A stretch of DNA of 64,000 nucleotides from Sulfitobacter sp. HNIBRBA3233. GTDB taxonomy: Bacteria > Pseudomonadota > Alphaproteobacteria > Rhodobacterales > Rhodobacteraceae. The stretch spans positions 2,542,001 through 2,606,000 of the forward strand of contig NZ_JBEFLP010000001.1 in assembly GCF_040149665.1 (NCBI RefSeq). Reading direction: 5' to 3'. Of the stretch, positions 9,299 through 18,516 are shown in pieces. Both the position numbers and the translations under genes were made by a program. Under the pieces are notes generated by a model. That model did not search any database and was not told the DNA's origin. It saw only the letters and a program-made list of their open reading frames with translations. The first letter of the stretch is position 1; each line of letters starts with the position of its first letter.

Positions 9299-12200
9299 AT
9301 GGAACGCAGCCTGTTCGCCTTCATCTGGAAGTATTCCAAGCGCGACCAGATTTTCCTGCTGGCGTTCACGGTTTTCACCTTTCCCTTTCTCTACGCCACG
9401 CTCGAGCTGCCGAAGCGGATCATCAACGATGCCATCGGCGCCGAGTCTTCTACCGTCGAGGTGTTCGGCAACCAGATCGGGCAGATCGAGTTTCTGGTAG
9501 CGCTGTGTCTGGCGTATCTGGGGGCGGTGATCGCGCACGGCCTGCTGAAGATGCGGCTGAACACCATGAAAGGCGTGCTGGCCGAGCGGATGCTGCGCAG
9601 GTTCCGCTATCGCCTGATTTCGCGGATGATGCGGTTCCCCAAACGCTATTACCAGAACACCAGCCAGGGCGAATTGGTCAGCATGATCACCTCCGAGGCC
9701 GAGCCCATGGGTGGGCTGATGGGCGATTTCATCGCCCAGCCGGTGTTTCAGGCCGGCCAGATGCTGATTATCGTGATCTTCCTGTTCATCCAGTCGTTCT
9801 GGTTCGGTCTGGCCGGTGTCGCGCTGATCCCGTTGCAGGCCTATGTGATCCCGATGCTGCAGCGCCAGATCAACCTTCTGAACAAGGACCGGATCGCGCA
9901 GGTGCGGCTGCTGTCCGCCGAGATCGGCGAAACGGCGGCGGGCATCGCCGACTTGCGCACCAACGGCGGCTGGCGCTTCCGTCTGGCGGCCTTCACGGAC
10001 CGGCTGGGGATGCTTTTCCGCATCCGTTTCCAGATCTACCAGAAGAAATTCTTCATGAAGTTCCTCAACAACTTCATCACCCAGCTTACGCCGTTCTTCT
10101 TCTATCTGGTCGGCGGCTATCTGGCGATCAAGGGCCAGATCACCGTGGGCGCGCTGGTGGCCGCACTCGCGGCCTACAAGGATCTTTCGAGCCCGTGGAA
10201 GGAATTGCTGGCCTATTACAACCAGACGCAGGACATGGGGCTGCGCTGGGAGATCGTCACCGAACGTTTCGCCCCGCGCGGGATGATCGACGAAGCCCTG
10301 TTCGAAGGCACACCGGACGAGATCCCGCACCTCAAGGGGGATATCCATATCCACAATGTCGTGGTGTCCAACGGCGAGGGCGGCAACGTGCTGGAAAACA
10401 TCACGCTTGAAATCCCCAAGGGCGCGCAGGTGGCGGTCAAGGCGTCGACACAGGCCGAACGCCGCGCCTTTGCCGAGCTTCTGACCCGCGAGGTGATGCC
10501 GTCGCGCGGGACGGTCACGATGGGCGGCCACGATATCGCGACCCTGCATCAGGCGGTGATCGCGGCGCGGATCGGCTATGTGCAGGCGCAGCCCTACCTG
10601 TTCAACGGCACCATCGGCGACAACCTGTTGATGTCGCTGCGCACCTCGCCGAAGACGGTGTTGTGGGACCCTGACAAGCGGGATCGCGATGCGATCGAAG
10701 CACGGCGCGCGGGCAACAGCCTCGACAGCCTCAAGGCCGACTGGCTGGACCCCGCGCTGGCCGATCTGCAGAAGGAACAGGACGTCTACGCGTGGTGGTT
10801 CGAACTGAGCCGCGTGCTGAACACCGACGAGGGGATCATCCGTAGCGTCCTGAATTCGCGGATGGACCCCGAAAGGCATCCCGTGCTTGCCAGCCGGCTG
10901 GTGGCCCTGCGCGACGATGTCGAGGCCACGCTGAAGGAGCGCGGATTGGACGGTGCCGTGTACCGCTTCGATCCCGACAGCTTCAACCCGGCGGTGCCGT
11001 TGGCGGGGAACCTTCTGTTCGCGGCACCGCGCCGCGACATTTCCCAGCAGGGGCTGGCCGCCGAAAAGCGGCTGCTCGGGATGATCGTCGAACAGGGGCT
11101 GGCCGAACAGGCCATCGCGATCTCGCAGACACTGGTCGAGACCCTGCACCAGACCTTTGGCCGCGACGGCACCGACCATCCGCTGTTTACCGCGCTGGGC
11201 ATCGAGGCGCAGCTTTACGAGCAGCTGGTGGATATCGCCGCGCGGCGCCGCGACGAGGGCGACGGCGCGTTGAGCGAGGAAGAATTCGCGCTGCTGCTGA
11301 CCGTGCCTTTCGCCTTTACCGCCGAACAGATCGGTCCGGCCTTCCCCGAAAGCTTCAAGGACGAGATTCTGGCGATCCGGCGTACCAGCGCCCCGACGCT
11401 GCGCGAACGCGCGTCGGACCTGTTCGTGCCCATCGCGCCCGAGAACTATCTGCCGCGGCTGACGCTGCTGGAAAACCTGCTCTACGGGCGGGTCTCCAAC
11501 ATGGCGGGCCTGCAGGAGGATCTGATCCTGGACGCGGTGTCGGACATCCTGCGCGAGAACGGTTTGCGCCAGATGGTCGCGTCGAATGTGTTCGACGTGC
11601 CGACAACGATTGGCGGGGCGAACCTGCCGCAATCGATTCACGAGCGCGCCTCGTTCACCCGCGCGGGGATCAAGAAGCCCGATGTGCTGATCTTCGACAA
11701 GGCGCTGATGGGTGGCGATCACGCGGCGGTGCGCAAGCGTCTGCGGGACCTGATGCCCGAGACCACGCAGATTTTCGTCAACGACACGATTGATGCGCCC
11801 GACACCTACGACATGCTGGTCGAGATCAGCCACGGCCGCATCGACGGTGTGGAGGCCGGAGCGGACCCCGCGATCAACGGCGGCGTGTCGGACGACCTGC
11901 GCCGCAAGCTGTCGGTGATCCAGCGCAACGACCTGTTCAGCAATCTCGAACCGCGGGCCCAGCGGCTGCTGGCCTTTGCAGCGCAGTGGTACGAAGCCCC
12001 GGCGGGGACCCGGATTTTCAGCATCGGAGAGCCGCCCGATGCGGCCTATCTGTGTCTGTCGGGCAAGGCGGAAATCTCGTTCACCAACGATGACGGGCGC
12101 GAACAGCATATCTCGACGGTCGAGCCGGGGCGCGTGATCGGCGATCTGGCGGTGATCGTGAACGAACCGCGCTCGGTCAGCCTGACCACGCTGGAGGATA

Positions 12201-12394
12201 CCCGGTTCCTGCGCCTTGGTGCCGCGCAGTTCCGGTCGGTCATCGAAAACGATACCGCCGTGATGATGAGCCTTCTGAAAACCGTCTCAGGCCATCTGAC
12301 CGGCGCGAGCGAGGTGATGCGCGCGGCCAATATTTCCGTGCCGCGCGATTTCGGGCCCTCCGCCCCGCCGCTGCTGCCGGAGGAGGGACGATGA
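9299..12394 (+). CDS. ABC-exporter-like protein with degenerate ATPase domain and C-terminal cNMP-binding domain
   Basis: A 1031-residue protein. Residues 1-320 form an ABC-exporter membrane domain (several hydrophobic helices; [34 protein letters not shown]). Residues about 345-445 are the first half of a nucleotide-binding domain, but the Walker A position reads [18 protein letters not shown]: glycines and the invariant lysine are missing. The Q-loop region is recognisable ([20 protein letters not shown]). Residues about 445-700 are an unusual insertion. The second half resumes with [16 protein letters not shown], then [19 protein letters not shown] instead of LSGGQ, and LIFDKAL, where the catalytic glutamate is Lys; no H-loop histidine. 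Residues about 895-1010 are a cyclic-nucleotide-binding fold ([38 protein letters not shown]). ATP hydrolysis is unlikely. The stop overlaps the CPBP gene by 4 nt. Confidence 0.85.
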   Translation: MERSLFAFIWKYSKRDQIFLLAFTVFTFPFLYATLELPKRIINDAIGAESSTVEVFGNQIGQIEFLVALCLAYLGAVIAHGLLKMRLNTMKGVLAERMLRRFRYRLISRMMRFPKRYYQNTSQGELVSMITSEAEPMGGLMGDFIAQPVFQAGQMLIIVIFLFIQSFWFGLAGVALIPLQAYVIPMLQRQINLLNKDRIAQVRLLSAEIGETAAGIADLRTNGGWRFRLAAFTDRLGMLFRIRFQIYQKKFFMKFLNNFITQLTPFFFYLVGGYLAIKGQITVGALVAALAAYKDLSSPWKELLAYYNQTQDMGLRWEIVTERFAPRGMIDEALFEGTPDEIPHLKGDIHIHNVVVSNGEGGNVLENITLEIPKGAQVAVKASTQAERRAFAELLTREVMPSRGTVTMGGHDIATLHQAVIAARIGYVQAQPYLFNGTIGDNLLMSLRTSPKTVLWDPDKRDRDAIEARRAGNSLDSLKADWLDPALADLQKEQDVYAWWFELSRVLNTDEGIIRSVLNSRMDPERHPVLASRLVALRDDVEATLKERGLDGAVYRFDPDSFNPAVPLAGNLLFAAPRRDISQQGLAAEKRLLGMIVEQGLAEQAIAISQTLVETLHQTFGRDGTDHPLFTALGIEAQLYEQLVDIAARRRDEGDGALSEEEFALLLTVPFAFTAEQIGPAFPESFKDEILAIRRTSAPTLRERASDLFVPIAPENYLPRLTLLENLLYGRVSNMAGLQEDLILDAVSDILRENGLRQMVASNVFDVPTTIGGANLPQSIHERASFTRAGIKKPDVLIFDKALMGGDHAAVRKRLRDLMPETTQIFVNDTIDAPDTYDMLVEISHGRIDGVEAGADPAINGGVSDDLRRKLSVIQRNDLFSNLEPRAQRLLAFAAQWYEAPAGTRIFSIGEPPDAAYLCLSGKAEISFTNDDGREQHISTVEPGRVIGDLAVIVNEPRSVSLTTLEDTRFLRLGAAQFRSVIENDTAVMMSLLKTVSGHLTGASEVMRAANISVPRDFGPSAPPLLPEEGR

Positions 12395-13290
12395 GGGCGC
12401 TTCTGCCGGATTACGCGATGCACGCGTTGCATACGCGCGCCGCGCAAGGGACCGCCCAGATATGGCGCGTCCTGCTGGCCATCGTGCTGATGGTCGCGGC
12501 CTATATCAGCCTCAGCCTTGTCTACCGCGAGGGACTTTTCGCGCTGATCACACTCACCCCGTCGCTGCAGGAAGAGCTGGGCACGGGCAGTTCCGCGCGC
12601 GCCATGTACCTGATATTGCTCAACTTCGCAGTCATCACGGCGAGCGTGGCCATCGCCGTGCGGGTGGTGCATAGGCGTCCGGCGATCAGCGTTCTGGGGC
12701 CACTGGCGCTGCTGGTGCCGCATTTCGCACGGGTTATGGGGATACTGGTGGTGCTGGGCCTCGTCGTCATGGTGCTGCCCCCCTACGAGATCGGCGGCGC
12801 GCTGGTGCCCCATATGGCGCCGGGCAAATGGGCGCTTTTGCTGCCGGTGTCCCTGATCGCGGTGTTCATCCAGATCAGCGCCGAGGAAGTGCTGTTTCGC
12901 GGCTACCTGCAACAGCAACTGGGCGCGCGGTTCCGGTCGGCGCTGGTGTGGATGGTCCTGCCTTCGGCGCTGTTCGCCATCGGACATTACCAGCCCGCCG
13001 AAGCGGGCGGAAATGCGTGGATCATCGTGGTGTGGGCGTTTGTCTTCGGGATGCTGATGGCCGATCTGACCGCGCGGGCGGGCAATATCGGCCCGGCGCT
13101 GGCGGTCCATTTCGTCAACAACGTCGGCGCGCTGCTGATCACATCGCTGCCCGATACGCTCAGCGGTCTGGCGTTGTTCCACACGCCTTTCGGCATGGAC
13201 GACGAAGCGGCGCTGATGGCGTGGATGCCGGTGGATTTCGCGATGATGCTCTGCATGTGGCTGGCCGCGCGGCTGGCGTTGCGGCGCTGA
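12391..13290 (+). CDS. CPBP-family (Rce1-like) intramembrane metalloprotease
   Basis: A 299-residue polytopic membrane protein with about eight hydrophobic segments. The three CPBP/ABI motifs are present: EE and R in SAEEVLFRGYLQQQLG, a histidine in FAIGHYQP, and H-x3-N in GPALAVHFVNNVG, the residues proposed to form the metal-dependent active site in Rce1-type proteases. In bacteria the family includes bacteriocin immunity or maturation proteins and many of unknown role. The ATG lies inside the stop of the upstream ABC/cNMP gene (ATGA), so production of the two is coupled. Substrate unknown. The family call is firm, proteolytic activity is inferred from intact motifs. Confidence 0.9.
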   Translation: MRALLPDYAMHALHTRAAQGTAQIWRVLLAIVLMVAAYISLSLVYREGLFALITLTPSLQEELGTGSSARAMYLILLNFAVITASVAIAVRVVHRRPAISVLGPLALLVPHFARVMGILVVLGLVVMVLPPYEIGGALVPHMAPGKWALLLPVSLIAVFIQISAEEVLFRGYLQQQLGARFRSALVWMVLPSALFAIGHYQPAEAGGNAWIIVVWAFVFGMLMADLTARAGNIGPALAVHFVNNVGALLITSLPDTLSGLALFHTPFGMDDEAALMAWMPVDFAMMLCMWLAARLALRR

Positions 13291-13351
13291 TTGCAATTCC
13301 GGCGCCGCACCTTTATCTCAAGGCCAAACCTAACGTCAGGACCGTGACCCC

Positions 13352-14311
13352 ATGAACTGGATCAGCAATTACGTCCGCCCCCGGATCAATTCGATCTTCT
13401 CGCGCCGCGAGACGCCCGAGAACCTGTGGACGAAATGCGAGGAATGCGGAACGATGCTGTTCCACCGCGAGGTCAGCGAGAACCTCAACGTGTGTACGAA
13501 CTGCGGCCATCACATGCACATCACGCCGCGCGACCGTTTCAAGGCGCTGTTCGACGGCGGTGTCTATTCCGAGGTGAAAGTCCCCGCGCCGACGCCGGAC
13601 CCGCTGCATTTCCGCGACCAGAAGAAATACCCCGACCGCCTGCGCGCCGCGCAAAAGCAGACCGGCGAGACAGAGGCGATGCTGGTCGCCTCCGGTGATA
13701 TCGGGCGCACGCCAATCGTGGCCTGCGCGCAGGATTTCAGCTTTATGGCCGGATCGATGGGGATGTATGTCGGCAACGCCATCATCGCCGCTGCGGAAGA
13801 AGCGGTGAAGCTGAAGCGCCCGCTGGTGCTGTTTTCGGCCGCCGGTGGCGCGCGGATGCAGGAAGGGATCCTGAGCCTGATGCAGATGCCGCGCACCACC
13901 GTGGCGGTGCAGATGCTGAAGGAAGCGGGCCTGCCCTATATCGTCGTGCTGACGCATCCGACCACGGGCGGGGTTACGGCAAGCTACGCGATGCTGGGCG
14001 ATGTCCATATCGCCGAGCCGAACGCGCTGATCTGTTTCGCGGGACCGCGCGTGATCGAACAGACGATCCGCGAGAAGCTGCCCGAAGGGTTCCAGCGCGC
14101 CGAATACCTGCTGGATCACGGGATGCTGGACCGCGTGACACCGCGCACCGAGTTGCGCGAGGAGCTGATCACGATCGTGCGGATGCTGATGGGGCTGCCG
14201 CCTGCGGTGCGGGGCGATCTGCCGCCACCGGCGGACCTGCCGCACGAGCTGTCGCCCGAGCCCGAAGCGGAAGCCGCCCCCGCCCCCCCACCCGCAGCCA
14301 AGAAAGGATAG
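13352..14311 (+). CDS. accD: Acetyl-CoA carboxylase carboxyltransferase subunit beta
   Basis: The beta subunit of the carboxyltransferase that moves CO2 from biotin to acetyl-CoA, first committed step of fatty acid synthesis; partner of AccA. The 319-residue product carries the N-terminal four-cysteine zinc ribbon (C29EEC32 and C48TNC51 in [11 protein letters not shown]) and the carboxyltransferase core with oxyanion-hole glycines ([36 protein letters not shown]). The last ~35 residues are a Pro/Ala/Glu-rich tail of low complexity. It precedes folC on the same strand, the accD-folC order seen in many proteobacteria. Start ATG at 13352 gives the expected [11 protein letters not shown]-terminus. 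Confidence 0.97.
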   Translation: MNWISNYVRPRINSIFSRRETPENLWTKCEECGTMLFHREVSENLNVCTNCGHHMHITPRDRFKALFDGGVYSEVKVPAPTPDPLHFRDQKKYPDRLRAAQKQTGETEAMLVASGDIGRTPIVACAQDFSFMAGSMGMYVGNAIIAAAEEAVKLKRPLVLFSAAGGARMQEGILSLMQMPRTTVAVQMLKEAGLPYIVVLTHPTTGGVTASYAMLGDVHIAEPNALICFAGPRVIEQTIREKLPEGFQRAEYLLDHGMLDRVTPRTELREELITIVRMLMGLPPAVRGDLPPPADLPHELSPEPEAEAAPAPPPAAKKG

Positions 14312-14358
14312 CCGGCCCTTCGGCCGGCCACGGGGGCTCCTCGCTGCGCTCCTCGCCC
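14311..14358. repeat. GC hairpin plus dispersed repeat copy B between accD and folC
   Basis: Immediately at the accD stop lies a perfect hairpin, GCCGGCC-CTTC-GGCCGGC (14311-14328). It is followed at 14332-14358 by GGGGGCTCCTCGCTGCGCTC and then CTCGCCC, the inverted counterpart of the element at 5413-5448. No T-run follows, so it may slow or attenuate transcription rather than terminate it, or simply be a mobile-type intergenic repeat. Confidence 0.5.
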
Positions 14359-14394
14359 CTGACACCACCGTTTCGACAGACTGGACCCGCCGCG

Positions 14395-15678
14395 ATGGCC
14401 GACGCTGACACTGCTTCCTCGGATGTCATTCTGGACCGGATGATGGCGCTGCATCCCAAGGTCATCGACCTGACGCTGGACCGGATGTGGCGGCTGCTGG
14501 ACGCGCTGGGCAACCCGCAGAACGATCTGCCGGCGGTTGTCCATATCGCGGGCACCAACGGCAAGGGATCGACGCAGGCGATGATCCGCGCCGGGCTGGA
14601 GGCCGCGGGCCACCGCGTCCATGCCTATACCTCGCCGCATCTGGCGCGCTTTCATGAACGGATCCGGCTGGCCGGGACGCTGATCGACGAGGACGCGCTG
14701 AGCGCTGTGCTGGACGAATGCTATGCTGCCAATGGCGGCGAGAGCATCACCTATTTCGAGATCACCACCGCCGCAGCGCTGCTGGCCTTTGCCCGCACGC
14801 CCGCCGACTATACCCTGCTGGAGGTCGGTCTTGGCGGTCGGCTGGATGCGACCAATGTCATATCGAGCCCCGCCGCCACGGTGATCACGCCCGTCTCGAT
14901 CGACCACCAGCAATTTCTGGGCGATACGCTGGCGCAGATCGCGGGCGAGAAGGCGGGCATCATCAAGCGCGGAGTGCCCTGCATCGTCGGCCCGCAGGCC
15001 GAGGAGGGGCTGGAGGTGATCGAGGCGCGGGCCGCCCGTGTCGGCGCGCCCCTGCGTGCCTACGGCCAGCACTGGCATGTCGGCACGGAAGGCGGGCGGC
15101 TGATCTATCAGGACGAAAGCGGGCTGCTGGACCTGCCGCGCCCCAACCTGCTGGGCGCCCATCAGGTGCAAAACGCCGGTGCCGCGCTTGCCACCCTGCG
15201 CCATCTGGGTGCTGACGAGGCTGCCTGCACCGCTGCCGTCACCCAGGCCGAATGGCCCGCGCGCATGCAGCGGCTGCGCAAGGGGCCGCTTTTCGACATC
15301 GCGGGAACGGCGGAGCTGTGGCTCGATGGCGGCCACAACCCTGCCGCCGGAGAGGCGATTGCCGCGCTGCTGGCTGATCTGCCGAACGTGCCGACCCACC
15401 TGATCTGCGGAATGCTCAACACCAAGGACATCGGCGGCTATCTGCGGCCGCTTGCGCCGCATGTGGCGTCCCTTCAGGCGGTGTCGATCCCCGGCGAATC
15501 CGCGACACTGGCCGCCGAAACCACGGCCGAGGCAGCCCGCGCGGCGGGCATCACCGCCACCGCCGCCGACAGCGTCGAGGATGCGCTGCGCGCCATCGTG
15601 GCGCAGGACCCCCAGGCGCGGGTCGTCATCTGCGGATCCCTGTATCTTGCGGGCAACATTTTGCGGCGTAACAGTTAA
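14395..15678 (+). CDS. folC: Bifunctional dihydrofolate synthase / folylpolyglutamate synthase
   Basis: Adds glutamate to dihydropteroate and to reduced folates in the cytoplasm, using ATP. The 427-residue protein belongs to the Mur-ligase superfamily: P-loop HIAGTNGKGSTQAMI near residue 48, YTSPHLARFHERIRL, the second motif YFEITTAAALLAFA, LLEVGLGGRLDATNV, and SIDHQQFLGDTLAQIAGEKA with the carbamylated-lysine region. Length and order match FolC. It follows accD by 83 nt and is probably expressed from the same region. The minus-strand zapE gene lies beyond the small gene downstream. Confidence 0.95.
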   Translation: MADADTASSDVILDRMMALHPKVIDLTLDRMWRLLDALGNPQNDLPAVVHIAGTNGKGSTQAMIRAGLEAAGHRVHAYTSPHLARFHERIRLAGTLIDEDALSAVLDECYAANGGESITYFEITTAAALLAFARTPADYTLLEVGLGGRLDATNVISSPAATVITPVSIDHQQFLGDTLAQIAGEKAGIIKRGVPCIVGPQAEEGLEVIEARAARVGAPLRAYGQHWHVGTEGGRLIYQDESGLLDLPRPNLLGAHQVQNAGAALATLRHLGADEAACTAAVTQAEWPARMQRLRKGPLFDIAGTAELWLDGGHNPAAGEAIAALLADLPNVPTHLICGMLNTKDIGGYLRPLAPHVASLQAVSIPGESATLAAETTAEAARAAGITATAADSVEDALRAIVAQDPQARVVICGSLYLAGNILRRNS

Positions 15679-15697
15679 CGGAATTGCAAGCTTTCAG

Positions 15698-15712
15698 GGG
15701 TCAACTTGACCC
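15698..15712. promoter_or_regulatory. Perfect palindrome GGGTCAA-C-TTGACCC overlapping a possible -35 box
   Basis: Seven-base arms around a single central base, 20 nt after the folC stop and about 80 nt upstream of the small membrane-protein gene. Its right half contains TTGACC (15706-15711), which with TACCCT at 15729-15734 gives 17-nt spacing. A repressor bound to the palindrome would cover the -35 element. The regulator is unknown. Confidence 0.4.
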
Positions 15713-15794
15713 GTGGAAAGCGCCGAAATACCCTCGGAGCTATAACAGACCGGATGCGGCGATGCGCCTGTCCGGCATCAACCGAGGATCGAGC

Positions 15795-16019
15795 ATGACC
15801 CAGACTTCCGCCACAACGCGGGCCGCATCCGCGCCTGAAACTCCCGTGAAAAGGCAACTGATCGTCTGCGGCGTGGCGATTGCCATCATGTCCCTCGGCG
15901 TCTGGAGCCTGTGGAACGAGATGGCGCCCTACCATCCCGACAGCTACAGCGCGGGCCCCGGATTTGACGCAGAAGAAGTCAGCCGCGACGGCGGTTCGCT
16001 GACCGCAATCTCCGACTAG
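15795..16019 (+). CDS. Small single-pass membrane protein, unknown function
   Basis: A 74-residue protein read from MTQTSATTRAASAPETPVKR; the frame is open further upstream, but the preceding region holds a palindrome and promoter-like boxes, so the ATG at 15795 is the better start. A single hydrophobic segment (IVCGVAIAIMSLGVWSLW, residues about 23-40) is followed by an aromatic and acidic C-terminal tail (HPDSYSAGPGFDAEEVSRDG). No family recognised. It is a free-standing gene between folC and the convergent zapE. Confidence 0.6.
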   Translation: MTQTSATTRAASAPETPVKRQLIVCGVAIAIMSLGVWSLWNEMAPYHPDSYSAGPGFDAEEVSRDGGSLTAISD

Positions 16020-16032
16020 CGCCGCCCGCCGT

Positions 16033-17097
16033 TCAGGCCCCGTCACGGCCCCAGTCGGCGCTCTGCATCTCGCGCAGGCGCGAGGCGGTGCGCTCGAACT
16101 CGAACGTGCCCTCGCCTTCGAGGTAGAGCATTTCGGGCGAGGCCGCCGCCGAACAGATCAGGCGCACGCGCGCCTCGTAAAGCGCGTCTATCAGGGTGAC
16201 GAAGCGCTTGGCCTCGTTGAAGTTGCTGCGCCCCAGCGTCGGAATGTCGTCGAGCATCAGCACACGGACCGCTTCGGCGATGGCGAGGTAGTCCGCCGCG
16301 CCCAGCGGTTGCCCGCACAGCGCGTGAAACCGCGCGCGCCCGATCCCGCTGCGAAAGCGTGGCAGCACCACGTCGCGCCCCTTGACCCGCAGGGTCAGCG
16401 GTTCGGCGTCGCCCCCGGTCAGGTCCTCCCAGACCGCGTCCATCGCGGCGCGGCTTTCGTCGTTCACGGGGGTGAAATAGACCGGGCTGCCCGACAGCCG
16501 GTCCTGACGGTAATCGGTCGGGCTGGCAAGTTCGTGGACAACCATCCGGTCCTTGATCAGCTCGATGAACGGCAGGAAAATCTGCCGGTTCAACCCGTCC
16601 TTGTAGAGGTCGTCGGGAATGCGGTTCGACGTCGTGATCACGGTCACCCCGCCCGCGAACAGCGCCTCGAACAGGCGCCCGACGATCATCGCATCGGTGA
16701 TGTCGGTGATCTGCATCTCGTCGAAGGCCAGCAGGCGGATGCTGTCTGTCACCTCTTTCGCCACCGGTGCGATGGCGTCATCGACGCCTGTCTTGCGCGC
16801 GGCGTGCAGCTTTTCGTGGATTTCCTGCATGAAGGCGTGGAAATGCACGCGGCGTGCCGGAATATTGCCCAGCTCGCGCACGAAGAGATCCATCAGCATG
16901 GATTTGCCGCGCCCGACCCCACCCCAGAGATAGAGACCCTTTGGCGGTTCGGGCGCACGCCGGAAAAGCCCCTTCTTCACGGGCTTTTCCAGTGCGGCGC
17001 GGATGCGGTCGAATTCGGGAAGAACGGCCTCCTGCGCGGGATCGGGCGCAAGGGTGCCTTCGGCGATCATCTGGTCGTATCTCTGGCGCATGCTCAT
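16033..17097 (-). CDS. zapE: ZapE/AFG1-family cell-division ATPase
   Basis: A 354-residue P-loop ATPase of the AFG1/ZapE family. In E. coli ZapE associates with FtsZ and destabilises Z-rings; mitochondrial AFG1 homologues act in protein quality control. It has Walker A GGVGRGKSMLMD (residues 59-70), Walker B IRLLAFDEMQITD, and the family blocks RRVHFHAFMQEIHEKLH and VITTSNRIPDDLYKDGLNR. The start at 17097 (MSMRQRYDQMIAEGTL) matches the family N-terminus; the open frame extends much further upstream without family resemblance and across the divergent MFS gene. Free-standing, convergent with the small gene at 15795. Confidence 0.93.
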   Translation of the reverse strand: MSMRQRYDQMIAEGTLAPDPAQEAVLPEFDRIRAALEKPVKKGLFRRAPEPPKGLYLWGGVGRGKSMLMDLFVRELGNIPARRVHFHAFMQEIHEKLHAARKTGVDDAIAPVAKEVTDSIRLLAFDEMQITDITDAMIVGRLFEALFAGGVTVITTSNRIPDDLYKDGLNRQIFLPFIELIKDRMVVHELASPTDYRQDRLSGSPVYFTPVNDESRAAMDAVWEDLTGGDAEPLTLRVKGRDVVLPRFRSGIGRARFHALCGQPLGAADYLAIAEAVRVLMLDDIPTLGRSNFNEAKRFVTLIDALYEARVRLICSAAASPEMLYLEGEGTFEFERTASRLREMQSADWGRDGA

Positions 17098-17211
17098 GCA
17101 GGGATGCCTAGCGCGGCGGCGCGGCGTTGGAAAGTGTAAGGATACAATCTCGCAATTGACGAAACCGCGGACCCCGCGCAGGTTGGCCGGACAACTGCCG
17201 GAGTCGTCACA

Positions 17212-18450
17212 TTGGAAAAATCCCCGCTGTTCACGCCGGTGCTGATCGTCGGTTGCGCGATCATCATCGTCAGCTTCGCCGTCCGCGCGTCCTTTGGCGT
17301 TTTCCAGATCCCGATCGCCGAGGAATTCGGCTGGCTGCGGGCGGAATTCTCGCTCGCCATCGCGATCCAGAACCTTGCGTGGGGGATCGGGCAGCCGATC
17401 TTTGGCGCGCTGGCGGAGCGGATGGGCGACCGCAAGGCGATCGTCGCGGGGTCGGTGATCTATGCGCTGGGGCTGATCCTGTCGGCGGGCGCCGAGACGC
17501 CGCTGGCGCACCAGACCTATGCGTGGCTGGTGGGCTTCGGGATCGCAGGGACCGGGTTTGGCGTGATCCTTGCGGTGGTCGGGCGCGCCGCATCCGACGA
17601 CAACCGGTCGATGGCGCTGGCTGTCGTCACGGCGGCGGGCAGCGCGGGCCAGATCTTTGGCGCGCCGGTGGCCGAATGGTTGCTGGGCTTCATGGGCTGG
17701 CAAAGCGTTTTCCTGATCTTCGCCGCTGCCATCCTCGCGATAATCCTGACCCTGCCGTTCATGCGCGCGCCGGTACAGGCGGACCGGACCGAGCTGGAAG
17801 AAAGCATGGGCACGATCCTCATGCGGGCATTCCGCGATCCCAGTTACGCGCTGATCTTCCTCGGATTTTTCTCCTGCGGATATCAACTGGGGTTCATCAC
17901 CGCGCATTTCCCCGCCTTCGTCACCGAACTCTGCGGCCCGATTCTGGCCGGCGGGGTGCTGCACAACATGGGGATCACCACGACATCGGCGCTGGGTGCG
18001 GTGGCGATTTCGCTGATCGGGGCGGCCAATATCGCGGGATCGCTTGCGGCGGGCTGGGCCGGCAAGCGATATTCCAAGAAGTACCTGCTGGCGGGGATCT
18101 ACGCGGGGCGCACGGTGGTTGCGTCGGTGTTCATCCTGATGCCGATCACCCCCGCCAGCGTGATCGTCTTCTCCATCGCCATGGGGGCGCTGTGGCTTGC
18201 CACCGTGCCGCTGACCTCGGGGTTGATCGCGCATATCTACGGGCTGCGCTACATGGGGACGCTTTACGGGATCATCTTCTTCAGCCACCAGTTGGGCAGC
18301 TTCGTCGGTGTCTGGCTCGGCGGGCGGATGTATGACGTCTATGGCACCTACACGATGGTGTGGTGGATCGGCGTGGGCGTCGGCGCCTTCAGCGCGATCG
18401 TCCACCTGCCCGTGCGCGAACGCCCCGCCGGATTGCCCGAACCGGCATAG
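17212..18450 (+). CDS. MFS transporter, OxlT/monocarboxylate-type
   Basis: A 412-residue twelve-helix major facilitator, starting at TTG with GGAG 9 nt upstream; no in-frame ATG is available before the first membrane helix. The N-terminal half has the typical loop 2-3 segment GALAERMGDRKAIVAGSVIY. The overall pattern (IPIAEEFGWLRAEFSLAIAI, GFFSCGYQLGFITAHFPAFV, the GLRYMGTLYGIIFFSHQLGS block) resembles the oxalate/formate and monocarboxylate branch of the MFS. The substrate cannot be read from sequence. It is divergent from zapE across a 114-nt gap, and convergent with the alpha/beta hydrolase. Confidence 0.85.
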   Translation: MEKSPLFTPVLIVGCAIIIVSFAVRASFGVFQIPIAEEFGWLRAEFSLAIAIQNLAWGIGQPIFGALAERMGDRKAIVAGSVIYALGLILSAGAETPLAHQTYAWLVGFGIAGTGFGVILAVVGRAASDDNRSMALAVVTAAGSAGQIFGAPVAEWLLGFMGWQSVFLIFAAAILAIILTLPFMRAPVQADRTELEESMGTILMRAFRDPSYALIFLGFFSCGYQLGFITAHFPAFVTELCGPILAGGVLHNMGITTTSALGAVAISLIGAANIAGSLAAGWAGKRYSKKYLLAGIYAGRTVVASVFILMPITPASVIVFSIAMGALWLATVPLTSGLIAHIYGLRYMGTLYGIIFFSHQLGSFVGVWLGGRMYDVYGTYTMVWWIGVGVGAFSAIVHLPVRERPAGLPEPA

Positions 18451-18516
18451 CGCATCCGTACCATGCTTGGCGGGCTGGGCAGAAGCTATGGCCAGAAGGC
18501 AAAGAGGCCGCTGCCC

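Noticed and set aside
9272-12109. A 945-codon open frame on the minus strand opposite the ABC/cNMP gene
   Set aside because: Such long antisense frames are usual in GC-rich DNA; the translation is His/Arg/Gln-rich without any recognised motif, while the plus strand encodes clear domains.
17098-18405. N-terminal extension of zapE by over 400 codons
   Set aside because: The extension is antisense to the MFS gene, rich in His/Arg/Gln, and unlike the ZapE family; a normal start exists at 17097.
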